64,000 bases of DNA from Methanoplanus sp. FWC-SCC4 (GTDB lineage Archaea; Halobacteriota; Methanomicrobia; Methanomicrobiales; Methanomicrobiaceae): positions 496,001-560,000 of the forward strand of contig NZ_CP043875.1 in the NCBI RefSeq assembly GCF_032878975.1. Direction: 5' to 3'. The notes beneath the pieces were generated by a model. It saw only the letters and a program-made list of their open reading frames with translations. It was not told where the DNA came from and made no database searches. A program made the position numbers and the translations under genes. Shown here in pieces: positions 41,841-51,792 of the stretch (positions are counted from its first letter, which is position 1; each line of letters starts with the position of its first letter).

Positions 41841-43289
41841 ATGTGCATTAATAAAGTCTGTATGACTTCTCCTTTGGAATTTATTGTCGGGGGCGACCTT
41901 CGGAAAAGTGATGAAACGCAAGATGTAATTTATCCTTATACAAACCGCCCATACAGGGCAGTCTTTCTTGCAGATGAAAAAGATGCAGAGGATGCACTTG
42001 AATGTTCTGCTCAGGGTTTTTTAAGGACAAAAAAACTTTCCGGATACCAAAAAAAAGAAATTCTTGACAAACTTGCAGGACTTATCGAACAAAATCAGAA
42101 AGAATTTGTTGAAATCCTTATAAAAGAAGGCGGAAAGGTAAGAGATCTTGCGACAGCTGAAGTTTCAAGGGCGGTTGAGACCCTGAAAATTTCAGCTGAG
42201 GAATCTGTAAGACTTGGCGGGAGTCTGATTCCACTTGACAGAACAAAGGCTGGTGAAGGACATATTGGAATAACGCGGAGATTTCCGGTCGGACCTGTTC
42301 TTGCTATAACTCCTTTTAATTATCCGTTGAATCTGGCCTGTCACAAAATAGGACCTGCAATAGCTGCAGGGAATTCATTTATTCTAAAACCGGCGTCCAA
42401 GACACCCATATCGGCGCTTCTGTTTGGAAAACTTATAATTGAGGCCGGTTATCCAAAAGATGCGGTAAATGTTATTCCATGCAAAACAAGCATTGCCGAA
42501 AAAATGGTTAGTGATGAGAGAATCAGATTTCTGAGTTTTACAGGGAGCCCTGATGTCGGGTGGTATCTAAAATCAATTGCTCCTAAAAAGAAGGTTGCAT
42601 TAGAACTTGGTGGAAATGCCGCCGTTATTGTACATAATGATGCTGATATTGAGATCGCATCCCGAAAAATTGCAGTAGGAGCTTTGGCCAACGCAGGACA
42701 GGTATGCATATCCGTTCAGAGAATATTTGTCCAGAATGATATATACAAAAAATTCATCGACGCATTAAAAAGTTCTATGGAAAGGATTGAATTTGGTGAT
42801 CCTGAAGAAAGCGGTGTAATTCTTGGTCCGATGATATCAGAAGATGCAGCTTCCTTTGCTTATGAAAAGGTGGATGAATCAGTATTTATGGGTGCAAATA
42901 TTACTATGGGCGGTTCAATATCCGGAGCGCGTTTTCCACCCACAATTCTTGAGAAAACGACTCCTGAAATGAGTGTAAATTCTACTGAAATTTTTGCACC
43001 GGTGGTATCTGTCCGTGGCTATGATGAATTTGAGGAAGCGCTAAAATATGCAAATGAATCTAAATACGGACTCCAGACCGGGATTTTTACAAGAGATATA
43101 GGAAGAGTGATAAAGGCTTTTGAAAATGCAGAAACCGGTGGGGTCATAATAAACGAAATTCCCTCATTCCGGGTTGACTGTATGCCATACGGCGGGATTA
43201 AAATGTCCGGCACAGGAAGAGAGGGTCCAAGGTATGCGATAATGGAGATGACAGAAGAAAAACTGCTTGTACTAAATAATCTGCAATGA
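41841..43289 (+). CDS. NAD(P)-dependent aldehyde dehydrogenase, MJ1411-like
   Basis: 482 residues. ALDH landmarks: catalytic Cys 289 (AGQVCISVQR), general-base Glu 255 (LELGGN), oxyanion Asn 160 (TPFNYPLN) and NAD-binding FTGSPDVG. It closely resembles the methanogen lactaldehyde dehydrogenase used to make lactate for coenzyme F420 (CofA, MJ1411), with similar MPYGGIKMSGTGREG near the C-terminus. Function is inferred. The start could be the ATG seven codons later. It stands alone. Confidence 0.85.
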   Translation: MCINKVCMTSPLEFIVGGDLRKSDETQDVIYPYTNRPYRAVFLADEKDAEDALECSAQGFLRTKKLSGYQKKEILDKLAGLIEQNQKEFVEILIKEGGKVRDLATAEVSRAVETLKISAEESVRLGGSLIPLDRTKAGEGHIGITRRFPVGPVLAITPFNYPLNLACHKIGPAIAAGNSFILKPASKTPISALLFGKLIIEAGYPKDAVNVIPCKTSIAEKMVSDERIRFLSFTGSPDVGWYLKSIAPKKKVALELGGNAAVIVHNDADIEIASRKIAVGALANAGQVCISVQRIFVQNDIYKKFIDALKSSMERIEFGDPEESGVILGPMISEDAASFAYEKVDESVFMGANITMGGSISGARFPPTILEKTTPEMSVNSTEIFAPVVSVRGYDEFEEALKYANESKYGLQTGIFTRDIGRVIKAFENAETGGVIINEIPSFRVDCMPYGGIKMSGTGREGPRYAIMEMTEEKLLVLNNLQ

Positions 43290-43448
43290 TGTCAGAAATA
43301 AAAATTATAAAATCCTGAACTCGTTGCATAATTTTTTGGTTTTGTTACCAACTCTATTCAAAATATTTTTCATTAACTGGTATTTTTTGTAATATCAGTC
43401 ATCATTTTAAAATATATATTAAAAATGAATTGGGCTGTTATCAACTGA

Positions 43449-43691
43449 TTATTCCCTTATTAATGGGATTGGTTTAATGAAGATATTCTCAGCCACTCCT
43501 GAAACCAGAATAATTTCATTGTTATTTTTAGTATTTTTAATTACAATAACACCATTATCTTCAGGTTTTGATATTTTTTTGATAATGTCACCTTTTTGTA
43601 TTCCCATGCATTCGAGATCAGATTTGTAATCACGAATTTCATTAATAATTCCGGATTGTTCTTCTTTTAGTTCTGATGCTTTTATTATCAT
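43449..43691 (-). CDS. FeoA-domain protein
   Basis: 80 residues with an SH3-like FeoA fold: SGIINEIRDYKSDLECMGIQ, KGDIIKKISKP, and NNEIILVSGVAENIFI at the end. FeoA proteins regulate the ferrous iron transporter FeoB. No feoB is adjacent, so this is either a stand-alone FeoA or a paralog for another transporter. Confidence 0.8.
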   Translation of the reverse strand: MIIKASELKEEQSGIINEIRDYKSDLECMGIQKGDIIKKISKPEDNGVIVIKNTKNNNEIILVSGVAENIFIKPIPLIRE

Positions 43692-43737
43692 ATTTTTCCT
43701 TTATTTGAGATCATTATCTGTAAAAACAGATTTTAAT

Positions 43738-44280
43738 TTAGTTTCTCTCACCCTGTTTTTCAATAATTGCGCCGTAATTATATGGTTTATCAAGTGTAAG
43801 GCTTCCCTGCAATGATTCTGTTGGAAGTTCAGCTCCTACCGTTTTTTTATTGTTCGGGTAGAGTGTGGTTCCTACTGTCCTGTATGGAATTCCTGCATCA
43901 ATAACATCCTGTCTGGTCTTTGGATTAAAAGATTTTTCAACATCCCTGTAATTGTATGCAAAAACTGTTGCTCTTAGATCGGAACCTGTTCCGGTTGTTC
44001 CCATCTGGTTTGTACTGTCATAGTTCACCGACACAATCAATGCATTATTGCCTGAATCCTTTGCATTTACTGTGATTTTGGTTGAATAAATATCATCACC
44101 GATAATCAGAACAGGTTCGGTTACTTCATAAGGCTCTTCGGTAGGGATTGTCGTTTTTTCCGGTGTTATTTCTTCATCAATGGTCGGAACCGGTAATTTT
44201 GCTTCTTCTGTCCCTGTGCATCCTGCCGTTAATATTAATCCAATAATTAAAACTGCCATAAAAAATGCTGTTTTTTTCAT
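43738..44280 (-). CDS. Predicted lipoprotein, paralog of the preceding gene
   Basis: 180 residues from the ATG at 44280 (MKKTAFFMAVLIIG); the upstream extension is unlikely. Signal peptide with lipobox LTAGC, then a Thr/Pro/Glu linker. The outer domain contains FNPKTRQDVIDAGIPYRTVG, then TLYPNNKKTVGAELPTES, then LDKPYNYGAII. Those phrases recur in the 44328-44867 product. It starts 47 bases after that gene ends. Function unknown. Confidence 0.7.
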   Translation of the reverse strand: MKKTAFFMAVLIIGLILTAGCTGTEEAKLPVPTIDEEITPEKTTIPTEEPYEVTEPVLIIGDDIYSTKITVNAKDSGNNALIVSVNYDSTNQMGTTGTGSDLRATVFAYNYRDVEKSFNPKTRQDVIDAGIPYRTVGTTLYPNNKKTVGAELPTESLQGSLTLDKPYNYGAIIEKQGERN

Positions 44281-44327
44281 AATTGAAAAAAGAAGTTCAT
44301 GGTAGATTAATCTATTCCATTGAACTC

Positions 44328-44867
44328 TCATTTTTGAAGTCTGAATAATATGCCGTAGTTATAGGGCTTGTTGATGTCAATAGAACCTCCTGATGGAGAA
44401 TCTTTGACCTCTATTTTGTCAGTGTAAACAGTTCCCGGATATAAGAGGATATTTCTGGATTTGTATGGGATGTTTGCGTTAATTATGTCATCATTGGTTT
44501 TCGGGCTGAAATCTGCCGGTACCGAATCAGTGTTGTATACAAAAGCCGTCACAACAATATTCCAGCCTTCCTGCCCCATGGAGATGCCTGACTTTTGCGT
44601 ATCAAGTGTGTAGTATACCAAAACCGCCTGATTGTCCTGGACTGTTTTTGCATCTGTTTCAATTCCTATCTCTTCAGGAATGCCTTCGCCTCTCATGATT
44701 ACAGGCTTTATGATAATTTCCTCTGTTGGTGCAGGTGTCTGTGTGTATAAAGGAGTCTGTGTTGGTGCAGGAGTTTTTTCAATATCACTGTCACTTCCTG
44801 TGCAGCCTGAAAATATCAGAAATAGAAACAGGCACAATATCACTAATATAAGAGAAATTTTTTTCAT
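44328..44867 (-). CDS. Predicted lipoprotein, first of a tandem pair
   Basis: 179 residues with signal peptide and lipobox IFSGC, then a Pro/Thr linker. The domain has FSPKTNDDIINANIPYKSRN, then ILLYPGTVYTDKI, then INKPYNYGILFRL, matching the downstream paralog. Tandem duplication is evident. No enzyme motif. Divergent from nifB, sharing an 88-base promoter gap. Confidence 0.7.
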   Translation of the reverse strand: MKKISLILVILCLFLFLIFSGCTGSDSDIEKTPAPTQTPLYTQTPAPTEEIIIKPVIMRGEGIPEEIGIETDAKTVQDNQAVLVYYTLDTQKSGISMGQEGWNIVVTAFVYNTDSVPADFSPKTNDDIINANIPYKSRNILLYPGTVYTDKIEVKDSPSGGSIDINKPYNYGILFRLQK

Positions 44868-44955
44868 TTCATTATCCCCCTTTTTTTTATATCCTACATT
44901 GGTTTATTTGGTTATATTTTTTAGTAATCAAAACAATTTATCCTATAAGATAAAT

Positions 44956-45855
44956 ATGGCTGATGATGAATATCCGACTGTCGAAATAGGGGGAGAAAAA
45001 ATTCCCTATGATCCTGAACAGCTCCGGAAAATAAATGAGCATCCCTGTTACAGTGAAAAAGCATGCCACAGTGCTGGAAGGATGCACCTGGCGGTTGCTC
45101 CAAAATGCAATATTCAGTGCAATTACTGTGTCCGTGATTTTGACTGTGTAAACGAAAGCCGTCCAGGTGTTTGCAGTGAGGTTTTAAGCCCGGAAGAGGC
45201 TATTGAACTTGTAAAAAAAGCTCTCTCCAAGTTTCCTTACATAAAAGTTATAGGAATTGCGGGACCCGGTGATCCTCTTGCAAATGAGGAAACTTTTGAG
45301 ACACTCCGTCTCTTAAAAGAGGAATTCCCGACACCAATTAAATGTCTGAGTACAAACGGGCTTCTCTTACCGGAGAGTATTGACAGACTTTTAGAGTATG
45401 ATGTTGGAAATGTAACCGTAACAATGAATGCAGTTGACCCTGCAATCGGAGAGAAAATTTATTCCTTTGTTGAATGGGAAGGCAAAAAGCTTCATGGAAG
45501 AGAGGCGGCAGAGAAACTTCTCTCCCAGCAGCTTAAGGGAATTGAGATGGCAGTTTCAAAGAAGATGCTTGTAAAAGTTAACACTGTTTTTATTCCCGGA
45601 GTAAATGATCATCACATTATAGATATCGCCAAAAAAGCGGGTGAGATGGGGGTTTTCACATTCAATCTGATACCCGTAATTCCACAGTATAAATTTAAAG
45701 ACATCGTTCCACCAACTCCAAAGGAGAAGAGGGAGATGCAGGATAGTTGTTCACCCTTTGTCCGCCAGATGAGACACTGTCAGCGCTGCCGCTCGGATGC
45801 AATCGGAAAGCTTGGACATGATGTCCAGGACTGCCTTTATAACAAAAAGGATTAA
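44956..45855 (+). CDS. nifB: Radical SAM NifB-like FeMo-cofactor maturase
   Basis: 299 residues from the ATG at 44956; a longer in-frame extension from 44632 crosses the divergent lipoprotein gene and is not real. The radical SAM motif C51-x3-C55-x2-C58 sits in KCNIQCNYCVRDFDC, with GIAGPGDPLAN and a C-terminal MRHCQRCRSDAIGKLG, the NifB-type cluster ligands. NifB makes the NifB-cofactor core of nitrogenase. Many methanogens carry nifB, some without full nitrogenase; no other nif genes are in the window. Confidence 0.93.
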   Translation: MADDEYPTVEIGGEKIPYDPEQLRKINEHPCYSEKACHSAGRMHLAVAPKCNIQCNYCVRDFDCVNESRPGVCSEVLSPEEAIELVKKALSKFPYIKVIGIAGPGDPLANEETFETLRLLKEEFPTPIKCLSTNGLLLPESIDRLLEYDVGNVTVTMNAVDPAIGEKIYSFVEWEGKKLHGREAAEKLLSQQLKGIEMAVSKKMLVKVNTVFIPGVNDHHIIDIAKKAGEMGVFTFNLIPVIPQYKFKDIVPPTPKEKREMQDSCSPFVRQMRHCQRCRSDAIGKLGHDVQDCLYNKKD

Positions 45856-45856
45856 A

Positions 45857-45886
45857 TTTTTTCTTTTCTGATTTTTTATTTTTTTA
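45857..45886 (+). terminator. U-rich terminator after nifB
   Basis: Several T-runs follow the nifB stop within 30 bases, with no hairpin, as in archaeal intrinsic termination. Confidence 0.5.
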
Positions 45887-45925
45887 TCATTTATTGGTAT
45901 TTTTGAATATCCTGTTTTCACTTTT

Positions 45926-47140
45926 CTAAAGTTGCCACCATATTACAATGGCACCGGTTGCAAAGAATATGATTCCTATAAAGATTCTTATGATATACCT
46001 GTATTCCTCCCTGAATGAGTTTATTCTTTCAGGTGGCAGTCCTGTGCATGAAATTAAGGTTATGATTATCAGCGGAAGTACAAACATCAGGTTATATAGC
46101 ACAAGGTATGGTATGCCTTCATAAACAGTCATCTCTGAAGAAAGAAGTCCGAGTATTGCAAGATATATGCCGCCTGTGCAGGGAAGTTCAAAAATACCAA
46201 CCAGTATCCCAAGTATGAATGCAGCGGGAATTGTTGCTTTTTTTATGAATCTGCTTATTGTTGTTTTTTGCGACTCCGGAATTTTAATGGATATTCCCCT
46301 CCCTTTAAAAATCCCGTCAGTGATATTTATAAAACCGGCAATAATTGCAATAATTCCGGCGACTATGGAAAATGCATATGATAGTCCTGCTGACTGGATG
46401 AATGTTATAATACCCAAACCTGCAAGAAGGTAAAAAAGGAATACAGCAAGCGTATATGTAAATCCTGTAATCAGCATTTTTTTTCTGGATTCAACAGTGC
46501 TGAGACCTATTAATAATATTACAAGCACTGCAAATGCACACGGGTTTATCCCGTCTGCGAGACCTGCTGACAGAACAAGAGGTATGGTGAGGTTATCAGA
46601 ATCATCTTTTACAGATGTATTTTCAGACGTTTTTACTTCAGCCCATTTTTTTTCATACTCACTATCCGGTATCTTTCCAGCATCTAATGAACTGATAACA
46701 TCTTCATAATTACTATCAATGTTAAAAAAACCTTCAATGATAACCGTATCTCCTGTCAGAACTGCCGGGTAGGATAGATATTTTTTCCCGTATTTTTCTC
46801 CAAAGAGGTAGAGTAATTCCTGGTTATTGGGTGAATTGTATGTGTCGTAATAATAAACGCTGATATTGGGATATTTGGATGAGATTTCTTTTATTATTGG
46901 TATTGCCTTGTGGCATGCACTGCAATGCTGGTTGTAGAATACATTTATGGATGTATTTGAAGTATCCAGCCTGGACTGTGAGAAAGTTGTAAAATTATTG
47001 TATGAATAATTGCTGTTATTTGGGGTGAGGCCTGAATTCAGGGCAGTATTCTCTGTCTGGATCAGATTGCCGGCATTTACATTTAATGCTAAAAGCATTA
47101 AGGCAATCACCAATAATATTTTTTTTAGATCCAGAATCAT
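45926..47140 (-). CDS. Thioredoxin-CcdA fusion (DsbD-like thiol transporter)
   Basis: 404 residues. A signal/anchor helix (about 8-22), then a thioredoxin-like extracytoplasmic domain with CSAC (C73, C76), then six membrane helices of CcdA type with DGINPCAFA (about 198-206) and FELPCTGGIYLAI, the two transport cysteines. Such proteins carry electrons from cytoplasmic thioredoxin to outside disulfides. Methanomicrobiales generally lack cytochromes, so the role is probably outer disulfide reduction or redox protein maturation. A split version lies at 51097-52343. Confidence 0.88.
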   Translation of the reverse strand: MILDLKKILLVIALMLLALNVNAGNLIQTENTALNSGLTPNNSNYSYNNFTTFSQSRLDTSNTSINVFYNQHCSACHKAIPIIKEISSKYPNISVYYYDTYNSPNNQELLYLFGEKYGKKYLSYPAVLTGDTVIIEGFFNIDSNYEDVISSLDAGKIPDSEYEKKWAEVKTSENTSVKDDSDNLTIPLVLSAGLADGINPCAFAVLVILLIGLSTVESRKKMLITGFTYTLAVFLFYLLAGLGIITFIQSAGLSYAFSIVAGIIAIIAGFINITDGIFKGRGISIKIPESQKTTISRFIKKATIPAAFILGILVGIFELPCTGGIYLAILGLLSSEMTVYEGIPYLVLYNLMFVLPLIIITLISCTGLPPERINSFREEYRYIIRIFIGIIFFATGAIVIWWQL

Positions 47141-47404
47141 TGTAAACCAGTTTAGAGAATTATTATTTATCTTCCTTGCCTTAAGCTGAACTGAAGAATA
47201 TTTTTATAACCTGTTAATCTGTTTAATCAAATCATCCTTATTGTTCTTTAAAATGATATTTGCATCTAAACCCTGATTTAGAGTTTTTATTTATGTTTAT
47301 TGTGACTCTGAATAATCCGATTCAAATAATTGGCAGGGCTTTTGTTCTAATTAATCCCCGATAAAAGTTGCAGTATTATAAAAACAAAAAAAATTTAGTT
47401 ATTT

Positions 47405-48088
47405 TTAATCGCCTGCTTCGTAGATGTTGGTAATGAAGCGTGCTACAAATATATTCCATATTGGCAGCAGAATGAGTGCCAGAATCCATCCAAAGAGGGG
47501 GATTACCATAAGGACAAATAAAATTGCAATGAAAATCAGTGAAATAATCCAGAGTAAGATCCAGTATCCTATGTAGCCAAGCCATCCAAGACCTTTTGAA
47601 ATCTGATCATTGATTGCACTGATATTGAATGCCTCTCCTATGCTGTCTGTTTTGCCAAGGCGGACCAGTCCCATTGTCATGAAAAGGGTAAGCAGAAGAA
47701 TTACCACTCCTGTCAACATTATCCCGAGGAAAAATTCGGAAAATACCAGAATACTCCCTGCATCTCCTGTTGAAAAGGCTCCCATAGCGGCAGGGAATAT
47801 TGCAAATATACCGAATACCATAGCGATAATAATTGCAGGAATCATGTAAAGCAGGGTTACAATGTTCATCTTCCAGCCCTGAACAAATAGTTCTCCCCAT
47901 CTGTCAATCTCAGGAGCAGGTCTTACACCGGAATAAATTCTGTAAACATATCCGTTTAGTAACGGAACAAGATTTAATGTAATACCCTGTATGAATGAGC
48001 ATACAAGCAGGAGAATCACTTTCATGAAATCTCCGGCAATGCTGTCCTTCGTGTAAGCGAAAGCATCTCCAATAATATCTTTTGCCAT
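47405..48088 (-). CDS. DUF4013 membrane protein
   Basis: 227 residues from the ATG at 48088. Five to six helices, with the DUF4013 pattern PLLNGYVYRIYSGVRPAPEI near the first third and LGWLGYIGYWILLWIISLIF later. Family function unknown to me. It is not in an operon with neighbours. Confidence 0.8.
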   Translation of the reverse strand: MAKDIIGDAFAYTKDSIAGDFMKVILLLVCSFIQGITLNLVPLLNGYVYRIYSGVRPAPEIDRWGELFVQGWKMNIVTLLYMIPAIIIAMVFGIFAIFPAAMGAFSTGDAGSILVFSEFFLGIMLTGVVILLLTLFMTMGLVRLGKTDSIGEAFNISAINDQISKGLGWLGYIGYWILLWIISLIFIAILFVLMVIPLFGWILALILLPIWNIFVARFITNIYEAGD

Positions 48089-48100
48089 AACTATCACCAC

Positions 48101-48408
48101 TTTATTTTAGGTTTTAAAAAATCTATTTTCTTTGGATTTAAGGTATTCGTCTTGTTGTTATGAAAATTAATTTGTGATTTGTAAATCAGATGTTTTTTGG
48201 CAGGAATATGTATCCATGTAATATTGGTTTGTTAATGAAGAGATTGCGGATTTCAATGACAAAACAGACAGATATAAAAACTAAAGTCCACCGGTTCACA
48301 TTGAAAAAAAATTTTTAAACGAATAATATAATTTTTAAAACATTGAGTTTTTCAAAAAACCGGAATATCGATAATTCTTTGATTAAGATTATTTAATAAA
48401 AAATTGGT
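48101..48408. other. Intergenic region before thrS 3' end
   Basis: About 300 bases between the DUF4013 start and the thrS stop. T-rich on the minus strand next to thrS (TTTTTTATT), consistent with termination there. A 36-codon plus-strand frame (48208-48318) was considered and rejected. Nothing else seen. Confidence 0.35.
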
Positions 48409-50241
48409 TTAAATAAATCTGGGTTTTTCTGAAAGTTTCTTTGAAGTATAAATAGGTCTGAACGGATTACCCTCACAGTCCTGTTTCACACGTTTTTCAA
48501 GTTCTTCTGCTGTATATTCAACTTTCATTGGCTTCTTTGGCTGTGATTCACGCCTGATTGTAACTGTGAGTTTACCGGTTTCTACTTCACTGTCTCCGAC
48601 GACTGCAACATAAGGTACCCAGTCCATTCCTGCTTCTCTGACCTTTTTGCCGACACTTTCCTCACGGTCATCCATATCGCAGCGTACTCCTGCATTGTTC
48701 AACTGGAGGCAGACTTTTTCTGCGAAATCAATGTGACGTTCTGCAACAGGCACAACTCTCACCTGTGTTGGGGAAAGCCATACAGGGAGCATAGGAACAT
48801 CCTGTGTTGCTGTGTTTTCCAGAAGTGCGCATATAACACGTTCGATAGAGCCTGTTGGGGAACAGTGGATAATTGGTGGGTGAACAGCCTCATTGTTGGT
48901 ATTGTAATATTTTATATCAAAGCGGTCAGCACTTTCCACATCAATCTGGACTGTCGGGTTTTCAATAGGTCTTCCCTGACCGTCAATTGCTGCAAGATCA
49001 ACTTTTGCGATCCAGTAGTGAACGCGGTCTGAGAGTGTCTCAATCAGCATCGGTGTCTCTGACATCCTGACAATCTTCTTAACCCACTCTTCATGTTCTT
49101 TGTAGAAATCCTCAGTACAGCGGAATACGCCGGCAAGAGGGGTCTCAAAGTCCTTTCCTGTTTTCCATCCAAGGAGGAGCTGTTCTTCAAAGCATTTCAG
49201 GGTCTGTTCCATGTCTGCACAGAGTGAATGCATATCAGGCATGGTAAATGCACGAAGACGCTTAAGACCGATACATTCACCTTTCTGCTCGTGGCGGAAT
49301 GAGTATGTCGAGAGTTCATACATCTTCATTGGAAGTGTATTAGGAGAGATGTGCATGTCATGCATGATTGAAAACATACCAAAGCATGCTGCAAAGCGGA
49401 GCATCATGTTGCGGTTTCCTGATTTGAAACGGTACTGCCTTTCGCCGAATTTTCCTGCATGTTCGTTGATGGCTGCATCGCCGAGATCATACATGACAGG
49501 GGTCTCGACCGGCATTCCGCCATAATCCAGAACAAGCTTTAACACATAATCCGAGAGCAGATCGCGTACAAGTTTTCCACGGGGCATCCAGCGGTGGTGA
49601 CCTACATCTGATAAAGGCTCGTAGTCAACAAGCTCTTTTGCGCGCATGAGTTCAACATGCAGTGGTTCACCGCCCTGTTCAACTCCAAGCCCTGTCTCTT
49701 TTTTGACAAGTTTTCCAAAAGGAGTGTCATCGGCAAATTCGTGGAAGTCTTTCTTTTCTCCTTTTGGAGTCATGACAAAGAAATTGTGGGTAACTTCTTT
49801 TTTAGCCGGCTTGTCGGATTCCCCGGGAACAATTGTTCTTGAAAGTTCGGACAGCGGGTGTCCCTTGCATGAGAGTGTAAATGCTTTGTACCATCCAAAA
49901 GGTGCACGCTTTACATTAAGATTACCTGCATCTTTACAGTTTTCCTCAATTCCCTTTAAAACCTCAACTGCCACTTTTGGAGATGACAGATCGCTTGAGA
50001 GATGGGCATAAGGGTAAATCATAACATTTGTGGTGCCAAGCTTTTCAGCAGTATCTCTAACCTCTTTTGATGCCTGCAAAATTACATCCTTTGGGTCTTC
50101 TTCATCAATAGATTCCACGGCGCAGAATACGGTAAGTGCCTCGTCAAGTGAATCCTCGAGGACTACCTCTTCTTCTGCAACAGGGGTTTTTTTCTGTGCA
50201 ATGTATTTTATATTGTCAGAATGAATTAACAGAAGTCGCAT
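48409..50241 (-). CDS. thrS: Threonyl-tRNA synthetase, archaeal type
   Basis: 610 residues. The archaeal N-terminal editing domain (about 1-140, [16 protein letters not shown]) replaces the bacterial one and resembles D-aminoacyl-tRNA deacylase, removing mischarged serine. Class II motifs follow: motif 2 region [20 protein letters not shown], motif 3 [12 protein letters not shown], and zinc-ligand Cys/His around [12 protein letters not shown] and the IIHCSPTG. The anticodon-binding domain (about 505-600) is typical. A KxTVTIRRE segment ends it. Co-oriented with dcd. Confidence 0.96.
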   Translation of the reverse strand: MRLLLIHSDNIKYIAQKKTPVAEEEVVLEDSLDEALTVFCAVESIDEEDPKDVILQASKEVRDTAEKLGTTNVMIYPYAHLSSDLSSPKVAVEVLKGIEENCKDAGNLNVKRAPFGWYKAFTLSCKGHPLSELSRTIVPGESDKPAKKEVTHNFFVMTPKGEKKDFHEFADDTPFGKLVKKETGLGVEQGGEPLHVELMRAKELVDYEPLSDVGHHRWMPRGKLVRDLLSDYVLKLVLDYGGMPVETPVMYDLGDAAINEHAGKFGERQYRFKSGNRNMMLRFAACFGMFSIMHDMHISPNTLPMKMYELSTYSFRHEQKGECIGLKRLRAFTMPDMHSLCADMEQTLKCFEEQLLLGWKTGKDFETPLAGVFRCTEDFYKEHEEWVKKIVRMSETPMLIETLSDRVHYWIAKVDLAAIDGQGRPIENPTVQIDVESADRFDIKYYNTNNEAVHPPIIHCSPTGSIERVICALLENTATQDVPMLPVWLSPTQVRVVPVAERHIDFAEKVCLQLNNAGVRCDMDDREESVGKKVREAGMDWVPYVAVVGDSEVETGKLTVTIRRESQPKKPMKVEYTAEELEKRVKQDCEGNPFRPIYTSKKLSEKPRFI

Positions 50242-50268
50242 TTTTTATGTCTCCGGTTGCCTTAAAAA

Positions 50269-50862
50269 TTAGTGTTCTTCAGTATTTAGGTTATCTAATT
50301 TAGAGTTTTCCTGCCTGCTGTTTTTATAATACCTTGACAGAGTTGCATTTTTCTGATTGAAGTATTTTGCATCTCCTTTTGATCCGTATGGTTTTGAAGC
50401 ACGCTCTGTCGGGTAGAATACAAGCTGGCCGATTGGCATTCCTGCATAGAGTCTTACAGGGCGCTGGTTTGCGTTGTATATTTCAAGTGTTATTGTTCCT
50501 GAAAAACCTGCATCTATCCATCCGCCTGTCTGATGGAGTGTGATCCCAAATCTTGCAATGCTGCTTTTTCCTTCAATTGTTGCAACTATATCATCGGGAA
50601 GACGGATTGACTCAAATGTTTCCGCGAGAACAAACATTCCCGGGTAGATGTCTATGTAATCCGATACTTTCTCCGATACGTTTGACGTTATTGATTCTCC
50701 GTTATAAGGGTCAATTACTTCATCGCATTCATCATACCAGACGAAATGGTTGCCAAGACGGATATCAAGAGAGTTGGGCTGAATAAATTTTTCATCAAAT
50801 GGTTCAACACCAATAAATCCCCTTTTTATCCTGTCGTGGATCTGCCAGTCAACAAGGATCAT
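50269..50862 (-). CDS. dcd: dCTP deaminase
   Basis: 197 residues. It deaminates dCTP to dUTP (or to dUMP if bifunctional) for dTMP synthesis. Motifs: [22 protein letters not shown], the active-site [20 protein letters not shown] with Glu after it, and PIGQLVF. The C-terminal Ser/Asn-rich tail closes over the site. It starts upstream of thrS with a gap of 27 bases, so one operon. Confidence 0.93.
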   Translation of the reverse strand: MILVDWQIHDRIKRGFIGVEPFDEKFIQPNSLDIRLGNHFVWYDECDEVIDPYNGESITSNVSEKVSDYIDIYPGMFVLAETFESIRLPDDIVATIEGKSSIARFGITLHQTGGWIDAGFSGTITLEIYNANQRPVRLYAGMPIGQLVFYPTERASKPYGSKGDAKYFNQKNATLSRYYKNSRQENSKLDNLNTEEH

Positions 50863-51096
50863 AATATACCAGAAAATATTGGTTTGTTTAGTGATTAAAA
50901 TTGTCGTGATGATACAGAACGGTTGAAGTTTTTTGGAAATATTAATTTTTGAAATATTTGGTAATCGAATTATGATATTTTGTTAATTTGGCTTTTTTTA
51001 TCAAAATAAAAATGGTTGTTTTTTCCGAAAAGATATTGAAGTTAAATAAAGCAAAATTGTAGCTTATTGTGCATTTAGTTAAAATTTTACCCTGAT

Positions 51097-51792
51097 CTAA
51101 CCGGCAATTCTGAATACAAATATGAGATAGTAAAGCGCAACTCCGAGCATAAGAATTCCTGCAATCCTTCTTATTTCTGTTTGCCATTTTATAATGCCTC
51201 GGGTAAAACCGGATTGTTTCCCGGATGCAAGTGCTGATAGAATAAAAAGAGGAAGGCCCATCCCGGCCCCGTATATTATAAAATTAAGAAGATTTTCAAG
51301 AAATCCTACTGTCGATGAACTGACAGCAAATAGAACGAATAAAGATGCGGGGTTGCAGGGAAGGACAATAAGCCCGAAGAATGACCCATATAAAAATGCA
51401 CTTAAACCTGGATTTTTTGCCTTTGGAATTAAAAAGTGCGGGAAAATACCCCCTGTGTCAATGTCAAGGATCAATAATATGGAAAAAACTGCCAGTATCA
51501 AAAACAGGACGGGAGACAAATAGGACAGTACAAAAACAATTGACAAATGAAAGAAGGAAACAATTAAAAGCCCGAATATAAACATGGAAGTTATTACTCC
51601 GGCCATTACTAATGCGCCAAGGTATATTTCCGGGATATTATGAGTTTTAGTTTCTGATTTTTTTATAGTCTGATTTGAAAGATAAACGAGAAATGCAGGG
51701 TAAAGGGGAATTGCACATACTGCACCCAGAGGGGCAAAAAGGCCCGATAAAAAAGATATCCACAGATTTGTTATAAGTCCTATTGCAAACAC
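51097..51792 (-). CDS. CcdA-type membrane thiol:disulfide carrier
   Basis: 231 residues, about six membrane helices. Transport cysteines are in LGAVCAIPLYPAF (about residue 26) and LIVLPCNPASLFVLF. It is the membrane half of a split DsbD-like system: the thioredoxin-like gene directly upstream overlaps its start by 13 bases. It passes electrons from cytoplasmic thioredoxin to the partner outside. A fused version lies at 45926-47140. Confidence 0.85.
   Translation of the reverse strand: MFAIGLITNLWISFLSGLFAPLGAVCAIPLYPAFLVYLSNQTIKKSETKTHNIPEIYLGALVMAGVITSMFIFGLLIVSFFHLSIVFVLSYLSPVLFLILAVFSILLILDIDTGGIFPHFLIPKAKNPGLSAFLYGSFFGLIVLPCNPASLFVLFAVSSSTVGFLENLLNFIIYGAGMGLPLFILSALASGKQSGFTRGIIKWQTEIRRIAGILMLGVALYYLIFVFRIAG

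Noticed and set aside
44632-44955. In-frame 5' extension of nifB
   Set aside because: It crosses the divergent lipoprotein gene and contains no NifB homology; the ATG at 44956 starts the normal N-terminus.
48208-48318. Plus-strand frame of 36 codons with ATG and CAGGAAT
   Set aside because: Short, no recognised motif and weak ribosome-binding site; lies in AT-rich DNA at a likely terminator region.
50942-51187. Minus-strand 81-codon frame overlapping the ccdA 3' end
   Set aside because: Its first third lies in another frame of the well-supported ccdA gene; remainder is AT-rich intergenic DNA.
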